13,463 nucleotides of DNA, taken from NCBI GenBank assembly GCA_021802795.1, contig JAJZRH010000005.1, positions 1 to 13,463 on the forward strand, read 5' to 3'. Below the pieces are notes generated by a model. The model saw only the letters and a program-made list of their open reading frames with translations. It searched no databases and had not been told where the DNA came from. Made by a program: the position numbers and the translations under genes. Positions 6,947 to 13,087 of this stretch are shown piece after piece. Position 1 is the first letter of the stretch. Each line of letters begins with the position of its first letter. The stretch comes from a bacterium (GTDB taxonomy: Bacteria; Patescibacteriota; Minisyncoccia; Phycocordibacterales; Phycocordibacteraceae).

Positions 6947-6975
6947 ACTATGACACAAGTACGGCTGTATCGCAA
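6947..6975 (-). promoter_or_regulatory. Candidate promoter of the membrane-protein gene at 6898
   Basis: On the minus strand TTGCGA (6975-6970) and CATAGT (6952-6947) are 17 nt apart, each 4 of 6 to consensus, and TGT precedes the -10. Transcription would start near 6940 and give a leader of about 42 nt with a good Shine-Dalgarno. Confidence 0.5.
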
Positions 6976-6987
6976 TAGCGCGGCCTA

Positions 6988-6996
6988 TGCTATGCT
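6988..6996 (+). promoter_or_regulatory. Candidate extended -10 for rny
   Basis: TGC followed by TATGCT (6991-6996, 4 of 6) has no clear -35. If used, it would give rny a leader of about 100 nt containing the repeats at 7016-7042 and 7069-7086. The prediction is weak. Confidence 0.3.
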
Positions 6997-7015
6997 CAAA
7001 ACATACCGCTCCGCC

Positions 7016-7042
7016 GCCCGACCGTTCCGGAAGCCCGACCGT
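7016..7042 (+). repeat. Direct repeat flanking a palindrome upstream of rny
   Basis: GCCCGACCGT occurs at 7016-7025 and again at 7033-7042. The bases joining the two copies form the palindrome TTCCGGAA (7025-7032). A repeat-palindrome-repeat block of 27 bp is a possible protein-binding site or mRNA leader element for rny. No known operator is recognised. Confidence 0.4.
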
Positions 7043-7068
7043 CCGCCTCTTTTCTAGCTTTTATCCGC

Positions 7069-7086
7069 TTCGCGCCAGAACGCGAA
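7069..7086 (+). repeat. Small inverted repeat in the rny leader
   Basis: TTCGCG (7069-7074) and CGCGAA (7081-7086) can form a 6-bp hairpin with a 6-nt loop, 19 nt before the rny ATG. There is no T tract, so it is not a terminator. Confidence 0.35.
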
Positions 7087-7105
7087 ACGTAAACAAAACG
7101 GGCGT

Positions 7106-8614
7106 ATGTCACTCAACATCATATTGATACTCCTCGCGCTTTCCGGCGTGGGCGGCGTCGCGCTCGGCTACGTGCTCCGCGTGCTCATCGGCCTTGCCCA
7201 GCGCGGCTCGGTGGAACTGGATACGAAGCGGAAACTCCTTTTGGCGAAGGAGCAGGCGGCGAAGATAATCGCCGACGCGGAATTCCGCGGCGCCGTGATA
7301 GAAACGGAACGGCTCGCACCCATCGAGGAGCGCGAGGAGAAGCTTTCCGCCCGCGAAGAGCGCGTCGCCTCGCGTGAGGAATTCCTCGATGAAAAAGAGA
7401 ACGAGGTGCGCATGCGCGAACAGGAAGCGATCCGGGTAAAGAACGAAGCGGAAAATCTCGCCGTACAGCGCTCCAAGGAGCTCGCGAAGGTAGCGCATCT
7501 CTCCGAGGAAAAAGCGCGCGAGGAACTTTTTGATGAAATAGAACGCGCGCATGAAGAGGCTATCCTCCTGCGGCTCCAGAAACTTGCGGCGAACGGGCAG
7601 GAACGCCTTGAAGAGAAGGCGCGCGCCATACTTACTACGACCATCCACCGGCTGGGGAACGCGGTGAACGCCGAAGTGATGTCACTCTCGGTGACGCTCC
7701 CCTCCGACGACGTGAAGGGCAAGATCATCGGCAAGGAAGGCCGCAACATCAAAGCGTTCGAGCGCGCGACCGGCGTGGACGTGCTCATAGACGATGCGCC
7801 GGACCGCATCACGCTCTCCTCTTTTGACCCGCTCCGCCGCGCCGTCGCGAAGATAGCGCTCGAGAAGCTCATCGCCGACGGCCGAATCCAACCGGCCAAG
7901 ATTGAGGAGACGGTAGAAAAGACGCGCGCGGAAGTAGCGGAAATAATCAAGCAAAAGGGCGAAGCCGCGGCGTACGAAGCCGGCGTTATCGGGCTCGATC
8001 CGAAGCTCGTCAGTCTTCTCGGCCGCCTTCACTACCGCACGAGCTACGGGCAGAACATCCTCCAGCATTCCATTGAGATGGCGCACATCAGTGGCATGCT
8101 TGCGGAAGAGCTCGGCGCCGACGTGAATGTCGCGCGCACCGGCGCCCTCCTCCATGACATCGGCAAGGCGGTGGACCATGAGGTGCAGGGCACGCATGTG
8201 GAAATAGGCCGCCGCATCCTGGAGAAATTCGGCGTGGACAAGCGGGTCATCCTTGCGATGCAGTCGCACCACGACGAGCATCCGTACGAGACGCCGGAGG
8301 CGGTCATTGTGCAGGTGGCGGACGCCATCTCGGGCGGCCGCCCGGGGGCTCGCCGCGACACGGTGGACCGCTACTTGGAACGCCTCGGCGACTTGGAACG
8401 CCTCGCCGCCACGTTTGAAGGAGTGGAAAAGGTGTACGCCATCGCCGCCGGGCGCGAGATACGCGTTTTCGTGAACCCCGGCAAGGTCTCCGATATCGCC
8501 ATGCACACGCTTGCGCGCGATATTGCGAAGCGCATCCAGGAAGAACTCAAATATCCGGGCGAGATCAAGGTAAATATCATCCGCGAGAACCGCGTGGTGG
8601 AGTTCGCGCGCTGA
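7106..8614 (+). CDS. rny: Ribonuclease Y (membrane-anchored endoribonuclease)
   Basis: RNase Y initiates mRNA decay in many bacteria lacking RNase E. The 502-residue product has the full family architecture. Residues 4-30 are an N-terminal transmembrane helix. Residues 36-175 are a charged coiled coil, with segments such as EEREEKLSAREERVASREEF (74-93). The KH domain has GKIIGKEGRNIKAFE (205-219). The HD hydrolase domain has HSIEMAH (321-327), the catalytic ALLHDIGK (347-354, His350 and Asp351) and SHHDEHPYE (387-395). The C-terminal domain ends NIIRENRVVEFAR. The ATG at 7106 gives the usual start just before the membrane helix; only a weak GGG sequence precedes it. The gene is divergent from the membrane protein at 6898. 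It may be autoregulated through its leader, but that is a guess. Confidence 0.97.
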   Translation: MSLNIILILLALSGVGGVALGYVLRVLIGLAQRGSVELDTKRKLLLAKEQAAKIIADAEFRGAVIETERLAPIEEREEKLSAREERVASREEFLDEKENEVRMREQEAIRVKNEAENLAVQRSKELAKVAHLSEEKAREELFDEIERAHEEAILLRLQKLAANGQERLEEKARAILTTTIHRLGNAVNAEVMSLSVTLPSDDVKGKIIGKEGRNIKAFERATGVDVLIDDAPDRITLSSFDPLRRAVAKIALEKLIADGRIQPAKIEETVEKTRAEVAEIIKQKGEAAAYEAGVIGLDPKLVSLLGRLHYRTSYGQNILQHSIEMAHISGMLAEELGADVNVARTGALLHDIGKAVDHEVQGTHVEIGRRILEKFGVDKRVILAMQSHHDEHPYETPEAVIVQVADAISGGRPGARRDTVDRYLERLGDLERLAATFEGVEKVYAIAAGREIRVFVNPGKVSDIAMHTLARDIAKRIQEELKYPGEIKVNIIRENRVVEFAR

Positions 8615-8646
8615 TTCCACACTATCCACCCGCTTTAGCAAGCCCT

Positions 8647-8656
8647 ATTGCGCAAT
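8647..8656. repeat. Perfect palindrome over the HU promoter -35 (possible operator)
   Basis: ATTGCGCAAT is a perfect 10-bp palindrome that contains the TTGCGC used as -35 of the HU promoter. Its position would let a bound dimer block RNA polymerase. Short palindromes do arise by chance. Confidence 0.35.
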
Positions 8657-8675
8657 GTGGCGCATTTCCTATACT
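8648..8675 (+). promoter_or_regulatory. Candidate promoter of the HU gene
   Basis: TTGCGC (8648-8653, 3 of 6) and TATACT (8670-8675, 5 of 6) are 16 nt apart. The start site would be near 8682, giving a leader of about 48 nt. That leader contains CCCCA (8690-8694) and TGGGG (8704-8708), which can pair around a 9-nt loop. Confidence 0.5.
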
Positions 8676-8729
8676 TTCTCCCATACCCACCCCATAGAGG
8701 CCGTGGGGATTAGCAACTAGCAGATTCTC

Positions 8730-9002
8730 ATGAACAAAGCTGACATCGTAGACAAGGTGCATGGCGTCCTCGGCTCCACGAAAGCCGATGCCGAACGCGC
8801 AGTCGAGACCGTCATCGATTCCATCGTCTCCGGCCTCAAGGGCGGCGACGAAGTGTCCATCGCGGGCCTCGGCATCTTCGCAACGAAGGCGCGCCCGGCG
8901 CGCCAGGGTCGCAATCCCCGCACCGGCGAGACTATTCACATCGCCGCAACTCGCACCGCGAAGTTCCGCGCCGCAAAAGCGCTCAAGGACGCGGTTAAGT
9001 AG
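8730..9002 (+). CDS. hup: HU-family histone-like DNA-binding protein
   Basis: HU proteins are dimeric, bind and bend DNA with little sequence specificity and organise the nucleoid. The product has exactly the standard 90 residues. The helical base is MNKADIVDKVHGVLGSTKAD (1-20) followed by AERAVETVIDSIVSGLKGGD, then the conserved EVSIAGLGIFATKARPARQG (41-60). The DNA-intercalating arm carries RNPRTGETIHI (61-71) with Pro63 at the usual tip position, and the end TRTAKFRAAKALKDAVK is typical. The ATG at 8730 is fixed by the family N-terminus; no clear Shine-Dalgarno precedes it. It is monocistronic, with its own promoter at 8648-8675 and a very strong terminator. HU versus IHF subunit cannot be fully settled by eye, but the sequence is closer to HU. 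Confidence 0.95.
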   Translation: MNKADIVDKVHGVLGSTKADAERAVETVIDSIVSGLKGGDEVSIAGLGIFATKARPARQGRNPRTGETIHIAATRTAKFRAAKALKDAVK

Positions 9003-9016
9003 AGATTTATCGTTTG

Positions 9017-9053
9017 AAACAGAACGCGGCGCCAAGGGCGCCGCGTTCTGTTT
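9017..9053. terminator. Strong bidirectional terminator between HU and the convergent small gene
   Basis: A perfect 17-bp stem is formed by 9017-9033 and 9037-9053 with the 3-nt loop AAG. The arms begin AAACAGAAC and end GTTCTGTTT, so each strand finishes in TGTTT. The stop codon of the minus-strand gene (9057-9055) directly abuts it. Confidence 0.9.
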
Positions 9054-9054
9054 G

Positions 9055-9354
9055 CTACTGATAGTGTTGCTTTAGCTTTTTCTCGTTCTCCGCCTGCAAG
9101 CGCGCGAGCTCTATTTTCGCGGCCAGATACCTCGCGGTTTCTTGGGCAATGACCTTCGAGATCGCTTCTGATTTCAAGTTCGGGTTACTTTCAAGCTGGT
9201 CAAGAAGTTTCTTGGCTTCCCGCATGATCCCGGCCTGTTCCTTGAGCGGTGCCTCGAAATCGGCGGCAAATTCCGTGGTGCGCGCGCCCATCGGCAACGG
9301 AGTTTTCTCAACTTCGTTCTTACCGTTTTGCCCCTGGGGACTTTCTATTCCCAT
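9055..9354 (-). CDS. Small charged helical protein of unknown function
   Basis: The 99-residue product is not a family I recognise. Residues 1-28 are polar and probably disordered. Residues 29-99 are predicted helix with heptad-like spacing (EAKKLLDQLESNPNLKSEAI at 46-65, then KIELARLQAENEKKLKQHYQ at the end), consistent with a short coiled coil. No membrane segment or catalytic motif is visible. Two starts are possible. The ATG at 9354 has GGAG 4 nt upstream and also lies 8 nt after an extended -10 TGG-TATGCT; a second Met at residue 22 has neither. It lies 28 nt after rarA on the same strand but appears to have its own promoter, and it ends in the strong shared hairpin. It could also be read through from rarA. 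Confidence 0.7.
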   Translation of the reverse strand: MGIESPQGQNGKNEVEKTPLPMGARTTEFAADFEAPLKEQAGIMREAKKLLDQLESNPNLKSEAISKVIAQETARYLAAKIELARLQAENEKKLKQHYQ

Positions 9355-9362
9355 ATGACTCC

Positions 9363-9391
9363 AGCATACCAGATGCCGGCGGCTATTTTAA
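9363..9391 (-). promoter_or_regulatory. Candidate promoter of the small gene at 9354
   Basis: On the minus strand TTAAAA (9391-9386, 4 of 6) and TATGCT (9368-9363, 4 of 6) are 17 nt apart with TGG before the -10. The -10 ends 8 nt before the ATG. The promoter overlaps the end of rarA. GGAG in the 8-nt interval could instead be a ribosome binding site on a longer transcript. Confidence 0.4.
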
Positions 9392-10522
9392 ATATTTCTT
9401 TTTCTTCAGTTTGTCCGGCAGGTACGACTCGGTTTCGGGCTGCATATCCCATCCTTCGTATCCCCGGCCGTATCCCAGTTCTTTCATCAGTTTGGTGACT
9501 GGATTCCGTATCTTCTTCGGCACCGGCAGGTTGCCGTGTTCCTGCACATCCGCCTGGGCGGCGCGGAGCGCGTTGTATGCGGAGCGATCCTTCTTAGCTT
9601 GTGCAAGATACGCGACCCCGTGGCCCAGGTTGATAGCGCACTCCGGGTAGCCGATGGTTTCGCACGCGCGGAAGACCGCGTTCGCCACCACGAGTGCGGT
9701 CGGCTGGGCGAGCCCGATGTCTTCCGAAGCGAATACCACCATCCTGCGCGCGATGAAGAGCGGATCCTCCCCCGCTTCCACCATGCGCGCCAGGTAGTAG
9801 AGCGCGGCGTCCGGTTGCGACGCGCGCATGCTCTTAATGAATGCAGAAATCGTATCGTAATGCTCCTCGCCCTTTTTGTCGTAGCGCAAATGCGGGGACT
9901 CGAGCGCTTTGTTAAGCGTGTCCGCCGTCACTTCCCCGTACAACGTCTTAGCGCCTTCCATCATGCCGAGCGCTTTGCGCGCGTCGCCGTTGCTGTAGCC
10001 CAAGAGCCAGTCAAACGCATCTTTATTTACTTTCAGTTTGGTCCGTTTGACGATTGCTTTCAGCGCTTCTTCGGAAAGCGGTTCGAGCACGAACACGCGG
10101 CAGCGCGAGAGAAGCGGCGAGATGACTTCAAACGACGGGTTCTCGGTCGTTGCGCCGATGAGCGTCAGTTCTCCGCTTTCTACGTACGGCAAAAGAAAAT
10201 CCTGCTGACTTTTATTGAACCGATGGATTTCGTCCAAAAATAAAACTTTGTCTTTCCCTTTTGCATCCGCACTGATTATCTTGCGGATGTCTTCTTTTCC
10301 TGCCGACACCGCCGAGAGTTCAAAAAGTTCCGCATCAAGCGCCCGCGCGTAAATGCGCGCGATGGTCGTCTTCCCCGTCCCCGGCGGACCCCAGAGAATG
10401 AACGAGAACTTATGCTTCTTCTCTACCGCTACCCGCAGCGGCTTCCCCACCCCGACGAGGTGTTCCTGCCCGACGACTTCGTCGAGCGTTTGCGGGCGTA
10501 TCCGTGCGGCAAGCGGTTCCAT
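9383..10522 (-). CDS. rarA: Replication-associated recombination protein A (RarA/MgsA AAA+ ATPase)
   Basis: RarA-type clamp-loader-like ATPases act at stalled replication forks together with single-stranded-DNA-binding protein. The 379-residue product is slightly shorter than typical members. Visible AAA+ elements are [20 protein letters not shown] (4-23), Walker A GPPGTGKT (45-52), Walker B LFLDEIH (94-100), sensor 1 [10 protein letters not shown] (123-132), the arginine finger in LLSRCR (137-142) and sensor 2 NGDARKAL (178-185). The C-terminal tetramerisation part has the RarA-specific [14 protein letters not shown] (259-272) and [20 protein letters not shown] (332-351). The ATG at 10522 has AAGGAG 12 nt upstream, a rather long spacing. 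The Shine-Dalgarno directly follows, and shares one base with, the CCA end of tRNA-Gly(TCC), so the two are very probably one transcript. Confidence 0.96.
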   Translation of the reverse strand: MEPLAARIRPQTLDEVVGQEHLVGVGKPLRVAVEKKHKFSFILWGPPGTGKTTIARIYARALDAELFELSAVSAGKEDIRKIISADAKGKDKVLFLDEIHRFNKSQQDFLLPYVESGELTLIGATTENPSFEVISPLLSRCRVFVLEPLSEEALKAIVKRTKLKVNKDAFDWLLGYSNGDARKALGMMEGAKTLYGEVTADTLNKALESPHLRYDKKGEEHYDTISAFIKSMRASQPDAALYYLARMVEAGEDPLFIARRMVVFASEDIGLAQPTALVVANAVFRACETIGYPECAINLGHGVAYLAQAKKDRSAYNALRAAQADVQEHGNLPVPKKIRNPVTKLMKELGYGRGYEGWDMQPETESYLPDKLKKKKYLK

Positions 10523-10539
10523 CCGGATATGGTACTCCT

Positions 10540-10613
10540 TGGTGCGGGATACCGGAATCGGACCGGTGCTATCAGTTTGGAAAACTGATGTTCTACCATT
10601 AAACTAATCCCGC
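10540..10613 (-). tRNA. tRNA-Gly (anticodon TCC), CCA encoded
   Basis: The minus strand folds into a complete cloverleaf of 74 nt. The acceptor pairs GCGGGAT with ATCCCGC, followed by A73 and an encoded CCA. The D arm has GTTT-AATGGTA-GAAC. The anticodon arm is TCAGT-TTTCCAA-ACTGA, giving anticodon TCC (glycine, GGA). The T arm is ACCGG-TCCGATT-CCGGT. The T-loop has C where position 55 is almost always T (the pseudouridine site), which is odd. Promoter TTCAAA/TGG-TATTCT lies directly upstream. rarA follows 17 nt after the CCA. Confidence 0.93.
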
Positions 10614-10621
10614 TTGATGCG

Positions 10622-10650
10622 AGAATACCATTTTTGCGTTAGCCTTTGAA
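10622..10650 (-). promoter_or_regulatory. Promoter of tRNA-Gly(TCC) and rarA
   Basis: On the minus strand TTCAAA (10650-10645, 4 of 6) and TATTCT (10627-10622, 4 of 6) are 17 nt apart, with TGG before the -10. The -10 ends 8 nt before the mature tRNA 5' base, so the primary transcript would begin about at the tRNA itself. The -35 nearly touches the divergent protease start codon at 10652. Confidence 0.6.
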
Positions 10651-10651
10651 T

Positions 10652-11788
10652 ATGCAGCGCTTTGCGCCTTATCTCGGCATCGCGGCCGCCCTTGCCCTCG
10701 GCGCCATTCTGGTGGCTTTTTCCGGTAGCGTGACCGTCTCATACGCACCGACAGCCGTCGTGCAGACGGCGTCATCGACGATCGCCGTGGGATCCGGGTT
10801 CTCGATACCGACCATTTCTCTCCCCGCGCTTCCTCCGGTGACGGATACCACTGCGTCGTCGGCACCCAAGAAGAAGGTTGCGATCCCTCCGTCGCCCGTT
10901 GCTCCTGCGCCATCGGCGGCCGCCCCCGTTCCTGCCCCCTCCCCGACCCCTTCGTCCGGAGATGTGGGACTCGATGCCGCCGCCTCGATATTGCGCGCGG
11001 CGCTTGTGAACATCATCTGCTACGCGCCGGCGGGCGGCACGCTGCACTCCATCAGCGGCAGCGGCATATTCATCGACCCGAAAGGAATCATCCTTATGAA
11101 TGCGCATGTTGCGCAGTACTTTTTGCTCGCCGATCGCGGTGTTTCCTGCACTATCCGCGCGGGCAGTCCGGCCGCCGACGATTACAAGGCCGCGCTCATA
11201 TACATCCCTTCCTTGTGGATCAACACAAATGCGAGCGTGCTGACGCAAACGGCGCCGAGCGGGACCGGCGAACACGATTTCGCGCTCCTCGCGGTCACTA
11301 AAAGTGCGACGAGCGCCGCCCTCCCCTCTGCATTCCCGTTCATCCCGCTTGCGGAAGTGCCACCCTCCGCCGGCACGCCGGTCGTCATCGCTTCTTACGG
11401 TGCGCAATTTCTTGAATCAAACCAAGTGCAGTCATCGCTCTTCCCCACCATCGTGTTCGGCTCGGTGAAAGACGTGTACACCTTCGCAACGAACACCATC
11501 GATGTTCTCGCGCTCGGCGGTTCCGCGGCGGCGCAAGAGGGTTCTTCGGGCGGCGGGGTCGCCGGTGCATCGGGCAAGCTCGTCGGCACCATCACGACGA
11601 GCACCGTGGAGGGTGCGACCGCAACGCGTTCGCTCGACGCCATTACCGCGTCCTACATCCGTTCCGACTATGCGAGCGATACGGGCAGCGCGCTTGATCT
11701 CCTGCTCGCCAAACCGACCTCGTCCGCCATATCCGACTTCTCGCCGCAGATACCCGGACTGGAATCAATCCTCACCGCGCAACTCTAG
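10652..11788 (+). CDS. Secreted or membrane-anchored trypsin-like serine protease
   Basis: The 378-residue product starts with a hydrophobic helix (residues 5-24, YLGIAAALALGAILVAF), acting as an uncleaved anchor or signal peptide; no lipobox is seen. A Pro/Ala/Ser-rich linker follows (about 58-102). Residues 108-350 form a chymotrypsin-fold domain with all three catalytic residues in context: His152 in LMNAHVAQYF (148-157), Asp209 in GEHDFALLAV (206-215) and Ser299 in QEGSSGGGV (295-303). The domain resembles trypsin-like peptidase 2 (HtrA/DegP-like) but has no PDZ domain, so DegP is not claimed. The ATG at 10652 gives the best signal sequence; a TTG at 10646 in frame is possible. There is no Shine-Dalgarno and no clear promoter. 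The gene is divergent from tRNA-Gly, and its last 24 bases overlap the 3' end of the convergent pirin gene. Confidence 0.85.
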   Translation: MQRFAPYLGIAAALALGAILVAFSGSVTVSYAPTAVVQTASSTIAVGSGFSIPTISLPALPPVTDTTASSAPKKKVAIPPSPVAPAPSAAAPVPAPSPTPSSGDVGLDAAASILRAALVNIICYAPAGGTLHSISGSGIFIDPKGIILMNAHVAQYFLLADRGVSCTIRAGSPAADDYKAALIYIPSLWINTNASVLTQTAPSGTGEHDFALLAVTKSATSAALPSAFPFIPLAEVPPSAGTPVVIASYGAQFLESNQVQSSLFPTIVFGSVKDVYTFATNTIDVLALGGSAAAQEGSSGGGVAGASGKLVGTITTSTVEGATATRSLDAITASYIRSDYASDTGSALDLLLAKPTSSAISDFSPQIPGLESILTAQL

Positions 11789-12490
11789 CGGCACTTCAAT
11801 AATCAGGACGTCGGCATGCGCCTCCGCGGCGACGTCCACGGTATCGGTTCCGGAGATGCCGAGCGCGTCGCGCGCACGCAGTCGTTCCCCAGCGACTTCC
11901 GCGGCGCCGTCAATGACGAACACATAGACCCCGTTCCCTTCTTTGTGTAAACGATATTCGCACGGATGTTCGGCATTGATAATTGCGCGCGCGATGAATG
12001 CGTCCTGGCGTATTCCAAGCGGGCACGTTCCACCCAGCGGGCCTACGAGCGGCACGACGCCATCTTCGGCGCGGAGCGCTTTAAATGATTTCTGGTCGTA
12101 GCGCGGGGCGCTCCCCACTTTTCCCGTTTGTATCCATATCTGGAAGAGCGCGAGCGGCTCGCTCGGCGACGCGTTGTATTCGGAATGCACGATGCCGGCG
12201 CCGGCGGACATCACCTGCACCTCGCCCGCGTTCACGGTGCCGGTATTGCCGAGGCTGTCCTTGTGCGTGAGCGTACCGTGCGTGACGATGGTGATTATTT
12301 CCATATCGCGGTGGCCGTGCATCGGGAATCCGGATGCGGGCGCGATGGTGTCGTCATTCAGAACGCGGAGTGCGCCGAATCCCATGCGTGCGGGCTCAAA
12401 CCAATCTGCAAAGCTGAAACTGTAGCGGGTGGAGAGCCATCCGTGGTCTCCGCGGCCTCGTTTGTCGGCGCGATGCAGTATCTTTTCCAT
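11765..12490 (-). CDS. Pirin-family cupin protein (YhhW/quercetinase-like)
   Basis: The 241-residue product is a bicupin of the pirin family; some members are quercetin 2,3-dioxygenases and others are redox or regulatory proteins, so the substrate is unknown. The metal site of the N-terminal cupin is intact: His58 and His60 in PMHGHRDMEI (56-65), and His102 and Glu104 in GAGIVHSEYN (97-106). Further family sequence is THKDSLGNTGTVNAGEVQVM (75-94). The C-terminal cupin spans about 165-241 and lacks these ligands, as is usual. The ATG at 12490 gives the family start MEKILHRADKRG. The frame is open upstream through tRNA-Pro, which cannot be coding. The start is only 5 nt after the tRNA-Pro discriminator base and there is no Shine-Dalgarno, so translation is probably leaderless after tRNA processing. 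The end overlaps the convergent protease gene by 24 bp. Confidence 0.93.
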   Translation of the reverse strand: MEKILHRADKRGRGDHGWLSTRYSFSFADWFEPARMGFGALRVLNDDTIAPASGFPMHGHRDMEIITIVTHGTLTHKDSLGNTGTVNAGEVQVMSAGAGIVHSEYNASPSEPLALFQIWIQTGKVGSAPRYDQKSFKALRAEDGVVPLVGPLGGTCPLGIRQDAFIARAIINAEHPCEYRLHKEGNGVYVFVIDGAAEVAGERLRARDALGISGTDTVDVAAEAHADVLIIEVPLELRGED

Positions 12491-12495
12491 TGTTG

Positions 12496-12566
12496 TCGGG
12501 GTGCGGAGAATTGAACTCCGTCTACTTGCTCCCAAAGCAAGTGTACTACCGGTATACGACACCCCG
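12496..12566 (-). tRNA. tRNA-Pro (anticodon TGG)
   Basis: The minus strand gives a full cloverleaf of 71 nt ending in A73. The acceptor pairs CGGGGTG with CACCCCG, including the C1-G72 pair typical of bacterial tRNA-Pro. The D arm is GTAT-ACCGGT-AGTAC, the anticodon arm is CTTGC-TTTGGGA-GCAAG with anticodon TGG, and the T arm is CGGAG-TTCAATT-CTCCG. CCA is not encoded; the next bases are CAACA, directly followed by the pirin ATG. The gene lies 45 nt downstream of yraN on the same strand. TGC-TAGAGT in that gap is a weak possible promoter. Confidence 0.93.
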
Positions 12567-12611
12567 TGCAGATGCAGGACCTTGCGGCCCGCTGTTCGCA
12601 CTCTAGCAGGT

Positions 12612-13007
12612 TCAAACGATTTGCGGCAGATAGCGGACCCGTGCCATGCCGTCTCGGCGCCGGAGCCACACAAGGATGCCGTCCACTTGCCACTCCCCTT
12701 CCCAGTCATTCTCAAGGACATACCACTCGCCGGTCCGCGCGACCCTCCGTATCTTCATTTCGTGAAGATTGAGCGACGGATCGTAGTCGTCGTTCACCGC
12801 ATTCTCGTCGGGGAATTCATCCGCCACATTCGTCTTCACCTCCACGAAGTGGAGCGTATCTTCCCGCTCCGCCACGATGTCCAGCTCGCCTGTTTTGCGC
12901 GCGACATTGCGGTCGCGGATGGAAAATCCGTGCCGTTTCAAGTACTCGGCGGCAACTTTTTCCCCGAGCGCGCCGATCTCCTTCTTGCCTTTAGTGGAAA
13001 TGTCCAC
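12612..13007 (-). CDS. yraN: YraN/UPF0102 family endonuclease-like protein
   Basis: YraN proteins have a restriction-endonuclease-like fold resembling Holliday-junction resolvases; their role is not well established. The 131-residue product begins MDISTKGKKEIGALGEKVAA. The nuclease motif is visible as GELDIVA (40-46, Glu41 and Asp43) and FVEVKT (54-59, Glu56 and Lys58), preceded by the conserved GFSIRDRN (27-34). Residues 60-76 (VADEFPDENAVNDDYDP) form an acidic insertion relative to the compact family core. The start codon is GTG at 13007; no ATG in frame lies upstream. AAAGG lies only 2 nt before it, too near for a normal Shine-Dalgarno. The gene is followed by tRNA-Pro and the pirin gene on the same strand, possibly one transcript. 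Confidence 0.9.
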   Translation of the reverse strand: MDISTKGKKEIGALGEKVAAEYLKRHGFSIRDRNVARKTGELDIVAEREDTLHFVEVKTNVADEFPDENAVNDDYDPSLNLHEMKIRRVARTGEWYVLENDWEGEWQVDGILVWLRRRDGMARVRYLPQIV

Positions 13008-13045
13008 GGCCTTTAGAAATATGGCTCACTTCCTCACTATTTCAC

Positions 13046-13063
13046 GGACTCCCCAAAAAGTCC
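13046..13063. repeat. Short inverted repeat upstream of yraN
   Basis: GGACT (13046-13050) and AGTCC (13059-13063) flank CCCCAAAA. The stem is only 5 bp. It is one of two inverted repeats in the divergent region between yraN and tRNA-Arg and may be chance. Confidence 0.25.
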
Positions 13064-13087
13064 CCTGTCCTTTATCCCCAGTACCCA

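Noticed and set aside
8370..8407. Tandem DNA repeat around the two copies of TTGGAACGCCTCG in rny
   Set aside because: It encodes LERLGDLERL, a normal helical stretch of RNase Y, and is not a separate repeat element.
7682..8641. Minus-strand open frame of 319 codons opposite rny
   Set aside because: Low-complexity His/Arg/Ala composition mirrors rny codons; RNase Y motifs on the plus strand are clear.
9536..10243. Plus-strand open frame of 235 codons opposite rarA
   Set aside because: Shadow of rarA, without RBS, promoter or recognisable motif.
10353..10607. Plus-strand open frame ending SVWKTDVLPLN
   Set aside because: Antisense translation of tRNA-Gly(TCC) and the start of rarA.
12491..12721. 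77-residue N-terminal extension of the pirin protein
   Set aside because: It runs through tRNA-Pro and the end of yraN; the pirin family start is at 12490.
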